A stretch of 64,000 nucleotides of DNA from Komagataeibacter xylinus (GTDB taxonomy: Bacteria > Pseudomonadota > Alphaproteobacteria > Acetobacterales > Acetobacteraceae). Positions 9,359 to 17,813 of the stretch are shown here, piece after piece; position 1 is the stretch's first letter, and the number at the start of each line of letters is the position of its first letter. The stretch lies in the NCBI RefSeq assembly GCF_009834365.1, contig NZ_CP041348.1:466001-530000 (forward strand). Direction: 5' to 3'. A program made the translations under genes and the position numbers. The notes beneath the pieces were generated by a model, which was given only the letters and a program-made list of their open reading frames with translations, did not search any database and was not told where the DNA came from.

Positions 9359-9973
9359 ATGTTTTTTCAACCCGAGGAACGGCTCTGCCTTTTTATTGAT
9401 GGCACCAGTCTGTATTCCGCATCACGCAACCTTGGTTTTGAGGTTGATTACCGCAAGCTGCTGCAATTTTTCCGGTCGAAGTCAAATGTATTGCGGGCCT
9501 ATTATTATTCCGCCGTGCTTGATACCGAGGAATACTCCCCCCTCAAGCCATTGACAGACTGGCTCGTCTATAACGGCTACTCCCTCGTGACCAAGAACGC
9601 GCGCGAGTTCATCGACCATAACGGCCGCCGCCGCGTGCGTGGCAACATGGATGTGGAACTCGCGGTGGATATGATGGAAATGGCGCCGCGCATCGACCAT
9701 GCCGTACTCTTCAGCGGTGATTCCGATTTCCGTCGCCTGCTTGAATCCGTGCAGCGTCAGGGCGTGCGCACGACTGTGGTCGGCTCGATCAAGACCACGC
9801 CGCCGCTGATTGGCGATGAACTGCGCCGCCAGGCCGACCAGTTCGTTGAACTCGCCGACATCGCCACCCACTTCATGCGCCGTCACCTTGAAAACCGCCC
9901 GCCGCGCCACAACAACGCGCCTCCGCCGGTGCGCCACCCGGCGGACCAGATGAGCGAGCAGGACGGCGACTGA
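9359..9973 (+). CDS. NYN-domain (LabA/DUF88-like) putative RNase
   Basis: The 204-residue protein has the NYN/PIN-like fold pattern. A first acidic residue lies in LCLFIDGTSLYSASRNL, a second acidic pair in GNMDVELAVDMME, and a third in VLFSGDSDFRRLL. These are the positions that bind metal in NYN-domain nucleases, so a ribonuclease role is likely but the substrate is unknown. The C-terminal 30 residues are Pro/Asn/Arg-rich and probably disordered. It is monocistronic: an AT-rich region precedes it and a strong terminator follows. The codon use looks like that of its neighbours. Confidence 0.85.
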   Translation: MFFQPEERLCLFIDGTSLYSASRNLGFEVDYRKLLQFFRSKSNVLRAYYYSAVLDTEEYSPLKPLTDWLVYNGYSLVTKNAREFIDHNGRRRVRGNMDVELAVDMMEMAPRIDHAVLFSGDSDFRRLLESVQRQGVRTTVVGSIKTTPPLIGDELRRQADQFVELADIATHFMRRHLENRPPRHNNAPPPVRHPADQMSEQDGD

Positions 9974-9980
9974 TACAAAC

Positions 9981-10014
9981 AAACCCGCCCGGGTCAGGCC
10001 CGGGCGGGTTTTTT
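9981..10014 (+). terminator. Rho-independent terminator after the NYN gene
   Basis: A 12-bp GC-rich stem (AACCCGCCCGGG with its complement) around a TCA loop is followed by six T. It lies between convergent genes, so on the minus strand it may also end mqo transcription. Confidence 0.9.
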
Positions 10015-10035
10015 ACACAAGCGAGGTTTCAATCC

Positions 10036-11529
10036 TCAGCCATCAAGCTGCAGGGCGTTACGGGTACGTTCGCGCACCTGCGCGCACAACGCCGCATCCT
10101 GGCCAAGCCTGGTGCCGTAAGAGGGCACCATCTCGCGCAGCCGCGCCTCCCATTGCGGCAGGCGGTCGGCAAAGCAGCGCTGCAGTACCGTGAGCATGAT
10201 GGGCGCTGCGGTGGAAGCACCGGGCGAGGCACCAAGCAGCCCCGCGATGGAACCGCCAGCCCCGGTTACGACCTCCGTGCCGAACTGCAGCACGCCACCT
10301 TTCTTCGCGTCTTTCTTGATCACCTGCACGCGCTGACCTGCGGTAATCAGTTCCCAGTCTTCCTTGCGGGCAGTGGGCACGAAGTCACGCAGGGCCTTGA
10401 GCCGGTCCTCGTTGGACTGCATGACCTGCTGGATCAGATATTTGGTCAGCGGCATGTTGTCGCGCGCGACCGCCATCATGGCCCCGATATTGTCCATGCG
10501 GATGGAGCGCGGCAGATCCAGCCACGACCCCTGCTTGAGGAACTTGGTCGAGAACCCGGCATAGGGGCCAAACAGCAGGCCCTGCCTGCCATCGATCACG
10601 CGGGTATCGAGATGCGGCACCGACATGGGCGGCGCGCCGACCGAAGCCTTGCCATACACCTTGGCATGGTGCTGGCTCACCACATCGGGGTTGGTGCAGC
10701 GCAGGAACTGCCCGCTGACGGGAAAGCCGCCAATGCCACGGGCCTCGGGGATGCCGCTTTTCTGGAGCAGGTGCAGGGCACCGCCGCCTGCGCCAACAAA
10801 CACGAATTTGGCGCGCACCTTGCGCTCGCCCCCGCCATGCATGGCGCGGACCGCGATGTCCCACTGCCCGTCGGCCGTGGGGGTCAGATCCTCCACCTCA
10901 TGGGCGAGGTTGAGATCAAAGCCGGGCTTGCTGGCCAGAAGGTCGATCAGGCGGTGGGTCAACGCACCAAAATTCACGTCTGTGCCCGCCGGGTGCCAGG
11001 TTGCTGCCAGAGGCTGGCCGGGCGCACGGTCCTGCATGACCAGCGGCATCCACTGGCGCATCTGGCCTTCATCGGTGGTGAATGACATGCCCTCGAACAG
11101 CGGATGCTGCTGCAGGGCTGCGTAACGGCGGCGCAGGAAATCGACATTTTCCGCCCCCCACACAAAGCTCATATGTGGAATGGGGTTGAGAAAATCACGC
11201 GGCGAGGCAATCTGCCCGGTCTCGACAAGGTAAGACCAGAACTGGCGTGAAACCTGAAAGGCCTCGTTCACGTTCACGGCCTTGGAGATATCCACCGTGC
11301 CATCGGGGCGCAGGGGAGTGTAGTTCAGTTCGCACAGGGCGGAATGGCCGGTGCCTGCGTTGTTCCAGCCATTCGAGCTTTCGAGCGCCACGTCATCAAG
11401 CCGCCCGAACAGGGCGATGGACAGGCCGGGCTCAAGCTGGCGCAGCAGGGCGCCGAGCGTTGCACTCATGATTCCGCCACCAATCAGGACCACATCGTAA
11501 GTGGTGGCGGATGAGGGATTCGAGGTCAT
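10036..11529 (-). CDS. mqo: Malate:quinone oxidoreductase
   Basis: Mqo is a peripheral membrane FAD enzyme that oxidises malate to oxaloacetate and passes electrons to ubiquinone. In acetic acid bacteria it supports the TCA cycle. The 497-residue product has an N-terminal dinucleotide-binding motif VLIGGGIMSATLG, then SSNGWNNAGTGHSALCELNY, which is characteristic of Mqo. It also has FVFVGAGGGALHLLQKSGIPE and a C-terminal TEVVTGAGGSIAGLLGASPG. Length is normal. It appears monocistronic, with 321 bp of upstream sequence that carries one copy of a 22-bp box shared with the next gene. Confidence 0.97.
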   Translation of the reverse strand: MTSNPSSATTYDVVLIGGGIMSATLGALLRQLEPGLSIALFGRLDDVALESSNGWNNAGTGHSALCELNYTPLRPDGTVDISKAVNVNEAFQVSRQFWSYLVETGQIASPRDFLNPIPHMSFVWGAENVDFLRRRYAALQQHPLFEGMSFTTDEGQMRQWMPLVMQDRAPGQPLAATWHPAGTDVNFGALTHRLIDLLASKPGFDLNLAHEVEDLTPTADGQWDIAVRAMHGGGERKVRAKFVFVGAGGGALHLLQKSGIPEARGIGGFPVSGQFLRCTNPDVVSQHHAKVYGKASVGAPPMSVPHLDTRVIDGRQGLLFGPYAGFSTKFLKQGSWLDLPRSIRMDNIGAMMAVARDNMPLTKYLIQQVMQSNEDRLKALRDFVPTARKEDWELITAGQRVQVIKKDAKKGGVLQFGTEVVTGAGGSIAGLLGASPGASTAAPIMLTVLQRCFADRLPQWEARLREMVPSYGTRLGQDAALCAQVRERTRNALQLDG

Positions 11530-11726
11530 GGCATTCTCCGGATCGGCATCGGAAACCCGCTGCGTGACTGTTCATCGGCTGGACCGGGCAGCCCGCCCGG
11601 CGGCGCGGGACACCCGGCCTGATTACATTCATGTTGGCGCCGGAGGCACCCGGCGCGCCGGCCCCATGCGTAATGGGCAACCGGACTGTCAGCCCTTTCC
11701 TTGCCACCATGTGCGCCGGGGCGCTG

Positions 11727-11748
11727 CATCATCTCTACGCGAGGACGC
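11727..11748 (-). promoter_or_regulatory. 22-bp box, copy 1, about 200 bp upstream of mqo
   Basis: The plus strand shows CATCATCT, then TA, then GCGAGG and CGC. The second copy at 12869-12890 matches 19 of 22 positions, and all three differences are transitions. Both copies lie in the same orientation upstream of minus-strand genes, so a shared regulatory site or a fragment of a dispersed repeat is possible. Confidence 0.4.
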
Positions 11749-11794
11749 CATATTCACGCCCCAATGGCACCCGCCCGTTCGCCTCCGCACGGGC

Positions 11795-11827
11795 AAAAAG
11801 CCGGCCCGCGCGGGCGCGCCGGCCTTT
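11795..11827 (-). terminator. Terminator of the Pta-like gene
   Basis: Read on the minus strand, GCCGGC arms enclose a GC-rich loop and run into five T, about 25 bases after the stop codon at 11851. Confidence 0.7.
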
Positions 11828-11850
11828 CCTACACGCATCCCGGCGCGCCG

Positions 11851-12801
11851 TCATCCGCACTGGTCCATGCTGGCGGCCGGAGTCCCGCCATAGCCATGAC
11901 GGATCATGACCGCGGCCACCATGCATGACAGCACGCGCACCGCCACCGGATCGGCCCGGCTGGTCAGGATGACCGGCACGCGCATGCCCATGACAATGCC
12001 CGCCGCCTGCGCCTGCCCGATGAAGGTCATCTGCTTGGCCAGGATATTGCCTGCCTCGAGGTCAGGCACGACCAGAATATCCGCCTGCCCCGCCACGGGC
12101 GAGACCACGCCCTTGCAGCGCGCGGCCTCGGGGCTGACGGCGTTATCAAGGGCAAGTGGCCCGTCCACCACCGCCCCCGTGATCTGTCCGCGTTCGGCCA
12201 TCTTGCACAGCACCGCCGCATCAAGCGTGGAGGGGAGTGCGGGGTTGACCATCTCCACCGCCGAGAGCAGCGCCACCTTTGGCTGCGCCATGCCCAGCAT
12301 GTGGGCAAGGTCGATGCTGTTCTGCACGATGTCGCGCCGGGATTCGAGGTCGGGCGCGATATTGACCGCGCCATCGCTCACCAGCAGCACGCGCGGGGCC
12401 TGCGGGGCATCAAGCACATAGACATGGCTCATGCGCCGGGCCGTGCGCAGCCCGCCTTCGTGGTGGCCGAGTTCATGCAGGAAGATGCGTGAATGCAGCG
12501 AGCCCTTCATCAAAGCCGCCACCGCGCCATCATGCGCCATGCGCACGCCATGATGGGCCGCCTCCTCCGCCGTGGGCAGGTCGATGAAAGTACAGCCCGC
12601 AAGCGACACGCCCGATGTGGTGGCCAGTTGCCGGATCTGCGCCTCGGGGCCAATGAGCACCGGTTGGGCCAGAGCGTTACGCGCCACCTCGGCTGCGGCC
12701 TCAATGGCTGGCAGGCTGCACGGATAGACCACGCCCAGCCGCATGGGGGCATGGCCGGACAGGGTGTGGGCCAGATCATCAAAAAAACGCAGGCTACGCA
12801 T
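11851..12801 (-). CDS. Phosphate acetyl/butyryltransferase family protein
   Basis: The 316-residue product belongs to the Pta/Ptb fold that moves acyl groups between CoA and phosphate. Visible markers are VYPCSLPAIEAAAEVARN, a central HVYVLDAPQAPRVLLVSDGAVNI split over about residues 125-147, and ALSSAVEMVNP-like VALLSAVEMVNPALPSTLDA. The C-terminal half has VVDGPLALDNAVSPEAA and DILVVPDLEAGNILAKQ, which are characteristic of the short Ptb/PtaC type. No acetate kinase gene is next to it. The acyl specificity cannot be told from sequence. It could help acetyl-CoA/acetyl-phosphate interconversion in an acetate-exposed organism. Confidence 0.88.
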   Translation of the reverse strand: MRSLRFFDDLAHTLSGHAPMRLGVVYPCSLPAIEAAAEVARNALAQPVLIGPEAQIRQLATTSGVSLAGCTFIDLPTAEEAAHHGVRMAHDGAVAALMKGSLHSRIFLHELGHHEGGLRTARRMSHVYVLDAPQAPRVLLVSDGAVNIAPDLESRRDIVQNSIDLAHMLGMAQPKVALLSAVEMVNPALPSTLDAAVLCKMAERGQITGAVVDGPLALDNAVSPEAARCKGVVSPVAGQADILVVPDLEAGNILAKQMTFIGQAQAAGIVMGMRVPVILTSRADPVAVRVLSCMVAAVMIRHGYGGTPAASMDQCG

Positions 12802-13106
12802 TATGCCTTCTTTCGGGTTGCGGGCAGGACCTGCTCCCCTGATGCCACAGCCCCCCCTATCCGCCCGCCATCATCTTTATGCGAGGGCGCAACCAACACC
12901 CGCGCCGCATGACACAGATGTGACCGCTGGCCGCCCCGGTTTGCGGGCACGCCCGCGCACGCACCACCGTTCAGGCTCATGGGCCACATCACCCGTGCAG
13001 CAGCGCGACCCATGCCCCCGTGACAGGCCCCACGCCCCTCATGCATGCTGGGGCACAATTACGGGCACGGGCCTGCACGGCGCCCACCATGACAAGGAGA
13101 GTATTC
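12802..13106. other. Divergent intergenic region
   Basis: This 305-bp stretch separates the Pta-like gene (minus) from the hydroxyacid dehydrogenase (plus). It contains the second copy of the 22-bp box and a good ribosome site (AAGGAG) just before 13107. I see no further gene. Confidence 0.6.
12869..12890 (-). promoter_or_regulatory. 22-bp box, copy 2, 68-89 bp upstream of the Pta-like gene
   Basis: This is the partner of the box at 11727-11748, with 19 of 22 positions identical. On the minus strand it reads GCGCCCTCGC followed by ATAAAGATGATG, an AT-rich stretch that could also act as a -10 region. Confidence 0.4.
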
Positions 13107-13982
13107 ATGTCCACCGCTTCCCTGATCGGTTTTGTCGGCTTTGGCGCCATGGCGTCACGCATGGGGGCCAATCTGGCCAAGGCGGGCCATAAGCTCGTGG
13201 CCTATACCCCATCAGGCAAGGGGGGCGATGGCAGCACGCGCTTCGTGCCCACGCCCCGCGCGCTGGCGCAGGAGGCGGATATCGTGATCGTGTGCGTACC
13301 TGATGACGAGGCACTCGAAGCCTCGCTGCAGGGCGCGGATGGCGTGCTGGCAGGCATGAAGCCCGGCGGCCTGCTGATCAATACCAGCACCGTCGCCCCC
13401 GAGACCTCCATAGCCCTGGCCGAACAGGGCAAGGCGATGGGGCTGACCGTGATCGATGCGCCCGTGGCCGGCAGCACGCCAGAGGCGGAATCGGGCAATC
13501 TTGTGGTACTCGCCGGTGGCACGGCGGAGCAGATCAGCCGCGCCCGGCCGGTATTTGACGCCATTGGCCGCCTGACCATCCATGCAGGCCCCGCTGGCAG
13601 CGGCTCGAAGCTGAAACTCGTCATTAATGGCATCATGGGGGCCACGCTGGCCGTGGTGGCCGAAGGCGTGACCTATGGCCTGGCATCGGGGCTGGAGCGT
13701 GAGATGCTGTATGACGCGCTCGATGCGGTGCCGGTCATCTCGCCGCACCACAAGCGCAAGCTCAAGGCCGCGAAGGCAGGTGACTTCAGCCCGCAATTCC
13801 CCACCCGCCTCATGCAGAAGGACATGCGCCTGCTGCTGACCGATGGCGCCCGGCAGATGGCCCCCCTGCCCGCCATGGCAGCGGCCACCCAGAGCCTGTC
13901 GCTCACGCGCCGGCGTTACCCCAACGAGGATTATTCCGCCCTGTTTGCCGTGATGGAAGCCATGGTTGCCAACACGCCCTGA
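13107..13982 (+). CDS. NAD(P)-dependent beta-hydroxyacid dehydrogenase (HIBADH/GarR family)
   Basis: The family reduces or oxidises 3-hydroxy acids such as 3-hydroxyisobutyrate or tartronate semialdehyde. The ATG at 13107 follows AAGGAG at good spacing and gives 291 residues. The N-terminal Rossmann motif is GFVGFGAMASRMGANL, and the substrate-binding loop is DAPVAGSTPEAESG. The catalytic lysine sits in GPAGSGSKLKLVIN. The C-terminal KDMRLLLTDGARQMAPLPAM matches the family dimer helix. The exact substrate is not determinable. The second glycine region is unusual in that the usual P-V-S-G-G loop reads PVAGSTPEA. Confidence 0.9.
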   Translation: MSTASLIGFVGFGAMASRMGANLAKAGHKLVAYTPSGKGGDGSTRFVPTPRALAQEADIVIVCVPDDEALEASLQGADGVLAGMKPGGLLINTSTVAPETSIALAEQGKAMGLTVIDAPVAGSTPEAESGNLVVLAGGTAEQISRARPVFDAIGRLTIHAGPAGSGSKLKLVINGIMGATLAVVAEGVTYGLASGLEREMLYDALDAVPVISPHHKRKLKAAKAGDFSPQFPTRLMQKDMRLLLTDGARQMAPLPAMAAATQSLSLTRRRYPNEDYSALFAVMEAMVANTP

Positions 13983-14000
13983 CGAAAGGCCGCCTGTATC

Positions 14001-14056
14001 AAAAGTTTTTGGTGAAGCTTTTTTTGAACAAAGGCAGCACCCGGAAACCTTTGTTT
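14001..14056. repeat. Dual-hairpin intergenic repeat, copy 1 (internally deleted)
   Basis: It begins AAAAGTTTTTGGTGAAGC like the complete copies and ends with a GGCAGCACCC...CTTTG right end, but the second arm of one hairpin and the first arm of the other are missing. It lies 19 bases after the dehydrogenase stop, between convergent genes. Confidence 0.75.
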
Positions 14057-14072
14057 CATCAATATATCGGGG

Positions 14073-14945
14073 TCAGACCCGCCCGCGCACCATTGCGGCC
14101 ATGACTGCCAGCCTGTCTCCTACCCCACGCGGCGGCGGGCTTGCAGGCAAGGCGCGGGCTTTCATGTCGCGCAGGCCAAGAACTGCGGGCAGGCCTGCTG
14201 CCAGGGCCGGGCGCGGCAGGCGACCACCCGCACGCGCCTGTGCCAGCCAGGCCTGTCCCTGCTGGCGCAGCTCCCCACGCAAGGCCGCGATCTGGTCGGG
14301 GCCAGCGTGGCCGGTGCGCAGCCCATCACGCGTAAGGTTTGCATCGGCCAGCATGTCATCAGGCAGCGGGCAGCGCCCTGCGGCCAGCACGGCAGGCAGG
14401 TAGCGCACCAGCGCCCCCACTCCGTACACCCCGCCACACAGGCGCACCCGCTCCAGCATCAGGCCATCTTCGACGCCTGCGGCCTCGGCCATGGCCACCT
14501 GCAGGCCACCTGCACCTGCCAGCATCGCGGCCCGCCAGTCTTCGCGGTCAGGCAGGCCGTCAAGTTCATTTTCACGCGCCGTGATGATGGCCTCGATCGT
14601 GTCGCGCCGCACCCTGCCTGCGGCCAGCAGGCCAAGCAGGGCGCGGGCGGTATCGTGGCGCTGGGCGTTGCCACTTTCCACTACGTCGCGCCACCATTGC
14701 AGGCGGATCAGCCCCGCCATCGGCCCCGCCACCGCCCATGAGGCGGGCGTTGCCACAGCGCGCACGCATTCATGGTTGAAGGCGATCAGCGCCATGGCAG
14801 CGGCCCTTGCGGCAGCCGGCAGAAACAGCGCGCAGAAGAAGCGGTCCGGGTCAGCCGCGCGGGCGGCGTGCAGCATGGACACGCCATCGTGCGCAACATG
14901 GGATGCATCCCTCGGGGCGGTCATGGCGTTTGGTTCCGAAGGCAT
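14073..14945 (-). CDS. Squalene/phytoene synthase family protein, NDUFAF6-like
   Basis: The product (about 290 residues from ATG at 14945; ATG 14924 or GTG 14954 are alternatives) has the helical prenyl-synthase fold. Markers include DRFFCALFLPAAARAA near the N-terminus and IRLQWWRDVVE, typical of the alphaproteobacterial/mitochondrial NDUFAF6 branch. The aspartate-rich motifs of true squalene or phytoene synthases are not evident, since FCALFLP occupies the first site. A non-enzymatic or assembly role, such as the complex I assembly role of human NDUFAF6, is inferred from the family. It is not next to hopanoid genes here. Confidence 0.8.
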   Translation of the reverse strand: MPSEPNAMTAPRDASHVAHDGVSMLHAARAADPDRFFCALFLPAAARAAAMALIAFNHECVRAVATPASWAVAGPMAGLIRLQWWRDVVESGNAQRHDTARALLGLLAAGRVRRDTIEAIITARENELDGLPDREDWRAAMLAGAGGLQVAMAEAAGVEDGLMLERVRLCGGVYGVGALVRYLPAVLAAGRCPLPDDMLADANLTRDGLRTGHAGPDQIAALRGELRQQGQAWLAQARAGGRLPRPALAAGLPAVLGLRDMKARALPASPPPRGVGDRLAVMAAMVRGRV

Positions 14946-14973
14946 GGGAGGCACGTGTTCATATGTCCGTCAC

Positions 14974-15002
14974 TTGACGCACCGGGCGCGCCCCCATAGC
15001 AA
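14974..15002 (+). promoter_or_regulatory. Candidate promoter for sodB
   Basis: TTGACG and TAGCAA are separated by 17 bases, about 50 bases upstream of the sodB start. The -35 box is strong and the -10 box is weak. Confidence 0.4.
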
Positions 15003-15053
15003 TCTTGGTATGGCGGTCGCGTGCCGCCCCTTGCAATTCCCAGGAGAATGTTC

Positions 15054-15662
15054 ATGGCTTTCGAATTGCCGTCCCTTCCCTTCGCCTACAATGCCCTTGC
15101 CAACCGTGGCATGTGCCAGGAAACGCTGGAACTCCATCACGACAAGCACCATCAGGCCTATGTGACGGCGCTGAACGGATTTGTCGAATCCAAGCCGGAA
15201 CTGCAGGGCAAGTCGCTTGAGGAAATCATCCTCATGGTCAAGGGCAAGCCCGACCTTGCCCCCGTGTTCAACAATGCGGGACAGCACTGGAACCACATCC
15301 TGTTCTGGCAGAACCTGGCGCCCAAGGGCGGTGTGATCCCCGATTCCCTGAGCAAGAAGATCGTTGAGGATCTCGGCAGCATCGAGAAGTTCAAGGCCGA
15401 CTTCAAGGCCGCCGCCGCCTCGCAGTTCGGCTCGGGCTGGGCGTGGCTGGTTCTGGGTTCCGACGGCAAGCTGAAGGTGACCAAGACCGCCAACGGCTCC
15501 AACCCGCTGGCCGAAGGTCAGGGCAAGGTGCTGCTCGGCCTCGACGTGTGGGAGCACTCCTACTACCTCGACTTCCGCAACCGTCGCCCCGACTACATCG
15601 TCAACTACCTCGACCAGCTCGCCAACTACGAGTTTGCCGAGGCACAGCTCCAGTCCGCCTGA
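15054..15662 (+). CDS. sodB: Superoxide dismutase, Fe/Mn family
   Basis: It converts superoxide to oxygen and hydrogen peroxide in the cytoplasm. The ATG at 15054 follows CAGGAGAATGTTC, and the protein is 202 residues. Metal ligands are visible: the first His of LELHHDKHH (about 28), the His in HWNHILFWQNL, and Asp and His in LDVWEHSYY. The N-terminus MAFELPSLPFAYNAL and the segment SGWAWLVLGSDGKL resemble iron-type enzymes, but cambialistic use cannot be excluded. It is monocistronic with its own terminator. Confidence 0.95.
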   Translation: MAFELPSLPFAYNALANRGMCQETLELHHDKHHQAYVTALNGFVESKPELQGKSLEEIILMVKGKPDLAPVFNNAGQHWNHILFWQNLAPKGGVIPDSLSKKIVEDLGSIEKFKADFKAAAASQFGSGWAWLVLGSDGKLKVTKTANGSNPLAEGQGKVLLGLDVWEHSYYLDFRNRRPDYIVNYLDQLANYEFAEAQLQSA

Positions 15663-15687
15663 TCTGGCCTTACGGCCCGGACTACGG

Positions 15688-15714
15688 AAAACCCGGCCTT
15701 GCGCCGGGTTTTTT
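15688..15714 (+). terminator. Terminator after sodB
   Basis: AACCCGGC and GCCGGGTT arms around a short loop are followed by a T run; it lies between convergent sodB and the transporter gene. Confidence 0.85.
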
Positions 15715-15718
15715 GCGT

Positions 15719-17161
15719 CTACCGCTTTTCGGGCGGCGCGTTACCGCCCAGCGCGCGCAGCTTCGTGCCGCGCATGAGTTCCGCCTCGATCTGCTCCAGC
15801 GTCATGCCCCGCGTCTCGGGCACGCGCAGCGCCACCATGAGCATGAACACCGCATTGAGCGCCGCATAGACCCATAGCACCCTGCCCGCGCCCAGCACCT
15901 CAAGCCCCGTGAGGAAGGTCGCGCTGACCACCATGTTGGCGATCCAGTTGGCGCAGGTGGAGCACGCCATGCCGAACTCGCGCCCGCGCAGCGGCAGGAT
16001 CTCGGCGCAGAGCAGCCACGCCAGCGGCCCGGCCGAAAATGCGAAGGCCGCAACAAACACCAGCATGCACAGCCCCATGAGCAGCCGCATCCCCGGCATG
16101 GGCGGCACGCCGCCGGCCAGGATCATGGCCTGCCCCGCCATGGCCAGCGCCATGACCGCGAATCCGCCAATCAGCATGGGCCTGCGCCCGATCCGGTCCA
16201 CCCAGAACGTGGCGACACAGGTGGAAAGCAGGTTGATCACCCCCACTCCCACCGGCCCCCACACCTGCACGTAATGGCTGTAGCCCACCAGCCCGATGAT
16301 ATAGGGCGCATAGTACAGCACCGCGTTGATGCCCGAGAACTGCTGCGCCACCTGCAGGCCCACTGCCAGCCACATGGCACGGCGGCAGTTGGGATCATTC
16401 ATGAAATTGCCGATCCCGTCCTTGCGCGCCGCCAGCCGGGCCATGATGGCATTGCGCTCGGCCATGACCAGCCGGGGCAGCCCGCGCAGTTCGATCAGCA
16501 CGCGCCGCGCGTCACGCTCGCGCCCCTGGGCAAGCAGCCAGCGCGGGCTGGGCGGCAGGAACATGACCCCCATCATGAACACCAGGCCCGGAAACCCCAC
16601 GATGCCCAGCATCCACCGCCACACGCCAAAATATGAAAACAGTCCATCCGATATGAAGGCTGCCAGCAACCCGCACGAGATCATGAGCTGATAGCCCAGG
16701 ATCATTGTGCCCCGGCGACCGGAATCGGCAATCTCGGCAATATAGAGCGGAGTGGTGAACGTGGTGGCCCCCGTGGCTACGCCCAGCAGCAGGCGGGCGA
16801 ACAGAAGCATGCTGAACGATGAGGCCTCGGCACACAGCAGCGGGCCGATCACGAACAGCCCCGCCGTGAGCACCAGCGTGCGCTTGCGCCCCCATGTGTG
16901 CGAGAGCCATGCAGCGGCAATCACGCCAAGGGCGGCACCGAGCAGCATGATGGCCACAATCGATTCGCGCTGCAGGTCCGACAGGGTGAATTCCTGCGCG
17001 ATCAGGTCGAGCGCACCTGACATGACCCCCGTATCCAGCCCGAACAGGATGCCCGAAAGGGCTGCCAGCCCCCCGATCAGCCCGGCGCGGCCATGTATGG
17101 CCGACGGGTGTCGGGAGCCTACAGGTTGGCCTGTCTGCGCGATACCGGGCTGCCTGTGCAT
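15719..17161 (-). CDS. MFS sugar:proton symporter (sugar porter family)
   Basis: The ATG at 17161, preceded by AGGAGCAGGCAGG, gives about 480 residues with twelve predicted membrane segments. Sugar porter hallmarks are present: GLDTGVMSGAL in TM1, SHTWGRKRTLVL after TM2, the long central loop ending before the seventh helix QQFSGINAVLYYAPYI, and VDRIGRRPMLIGG after TM8. The C-terminal PETRGMTLEQIE motif is also there. The QQ-SGIN-YY-P signature matches monosaccharide transporters such as GalP and XylE. The substrate is unknown. No sugar enzyme is adjacent. Confidence 0.9.
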   Translation of the reverse strand: MHRQPGIAQTGQPVGSRHPSAIHGRAGLIGGLAALSGILFGLDTGVMSGALDLIAQEFTLSDLQRESIVAIMLLGAALGVIAAAWLSHTWGRKRTLVLTAGLFVIGPLLCAEASSFSMLLFARLLLGVATGATTFTTPLYIAEIADSGRRGTMILGYQLMISCGLLAAFISDGLFSYFGVWRWMLGIVGFPGLVFMMGVMFLPPSPRWLLAQGRERDARRVLIELRGLPRLVMAERNAIMARLAARKDGIGNFMNDPNCRRAMWLAVGLQVAQQFSGINAVLYYAPYIIGLVGYSHYVQVWGPVGVGVINLLSTCVATFWVDRIGRRPMLIGGFAVMALAMAGQAMILAGGVPPMPGMRLLMGLCMLVFVAAFAFSAGPLAWLLCAEILPLRGREFGMACSTCANWIANMVVSATFLTGLEVLGAGRVLWVYAALNAVFMLMVALRVPETRGMTLEQIEAELMRGTKLRALGGNAPPEKR

Positions 17162-17252
17162 CCTGCCTGCTCCTGCTGTTGACAGCAGCAACGATGCAGC
17201 CGGGGGGAAAGTTCGCCCCGATGCAGGGCGAACATGTACGCGTAGGGCGCGA

Positions 17253-17642
17253 TCAGCCCTTTTTGGCCGCCTTTTCGGGCGCGCTGTCATTGGCGGGGGT
17301 GGCGGCGCTGGTAATGACCGAGCTGATGGTATCGCGCAGCACGCTCACGCGCACGCCCTGCGCGATCTCGACCTCGACCTCGTTCGACTCCGCGGTGACC
17401 TTCTGCACCACGCCGATGATGCCGCCCGCCGTCAGCACCCGGTCGCCGCGGCGCAGCGCGGAAAGCTGGCTGCGCAGCTGCTTTTGCTTGACCTGCTGCG
17501 GGCGGATGAGCAGGAAATAGAAAATGCCGAACATGGCCACATAGGGCAGCACCGCCATGATGCCATCGCCGCTCAGCAGGCCGCCGCCGGCCGCCTGGGC
17601 GTGGGCGGGCGTGGTCAGTAAATCATTGAAAATAGAGGCCAT
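17253..17642 (-). CDS. yajC: Preprotein translocase subunit YajC
   Basis: YajC associates with SecDF and the holo-translocon in the inner membrane. The 129-residue product has one membrane segment (VLPYVAMFGIFYFLLIRPQQ, about 30-50) followed by the family motif QVKQKQLRSQLSALRRGDRV and a small SH3-like domain (LTAGGIIGVVQKVT). secD and secF are not in the window, although they often follow yajC; here the downstream neighbour is a sugar transporter. Confidence 0.95.
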   Translation of the reverse strand: MASIFNDLLTTPAHAQAAGGGLLSGDGIMAVLPYVAMFGIFYFLLIRPQQVKQKQLRSQLSALRRGDRVLTAGGIIGVVQKVTAESNEVEVEIAQGVRVSVLRDTISSVITSAATPANDSAPEKAAKKG

Positions 17643-17813
17643 TGCAATCTTTCCGGCAGAATGAAGGGTTGAACGGGTTGCGGGTTTGCCATGCGGACCA
17701 TAGTTTTCGCCTGTTTCCCGTCAAGGCGTTCGCCTGGCCCGTGTCAGCCAACGCGCTCCGGATCGCCCGGTGGCATGCGCCACCGCCCTGTCATGCCCGA
17801 ATCAGGATCGACG

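Larger units (their letters stand above)
11530..11850. other. Intergenic region upstream of mqo
   Basis: This region holds no convincing gene. It contains the terminator of the Pta-like gene and one copy of a 22-bp box, both annotated separately. Short reading frames here lack family similarity and ribosome sites. Confidence 0.6.

Noticed and set aside
11530..11850. Short plus- and minus-strand frames before mqo as a small gene
   Set aside because: No ribosome site, no family similarity and overlap with a terminator and the 22-bp box.
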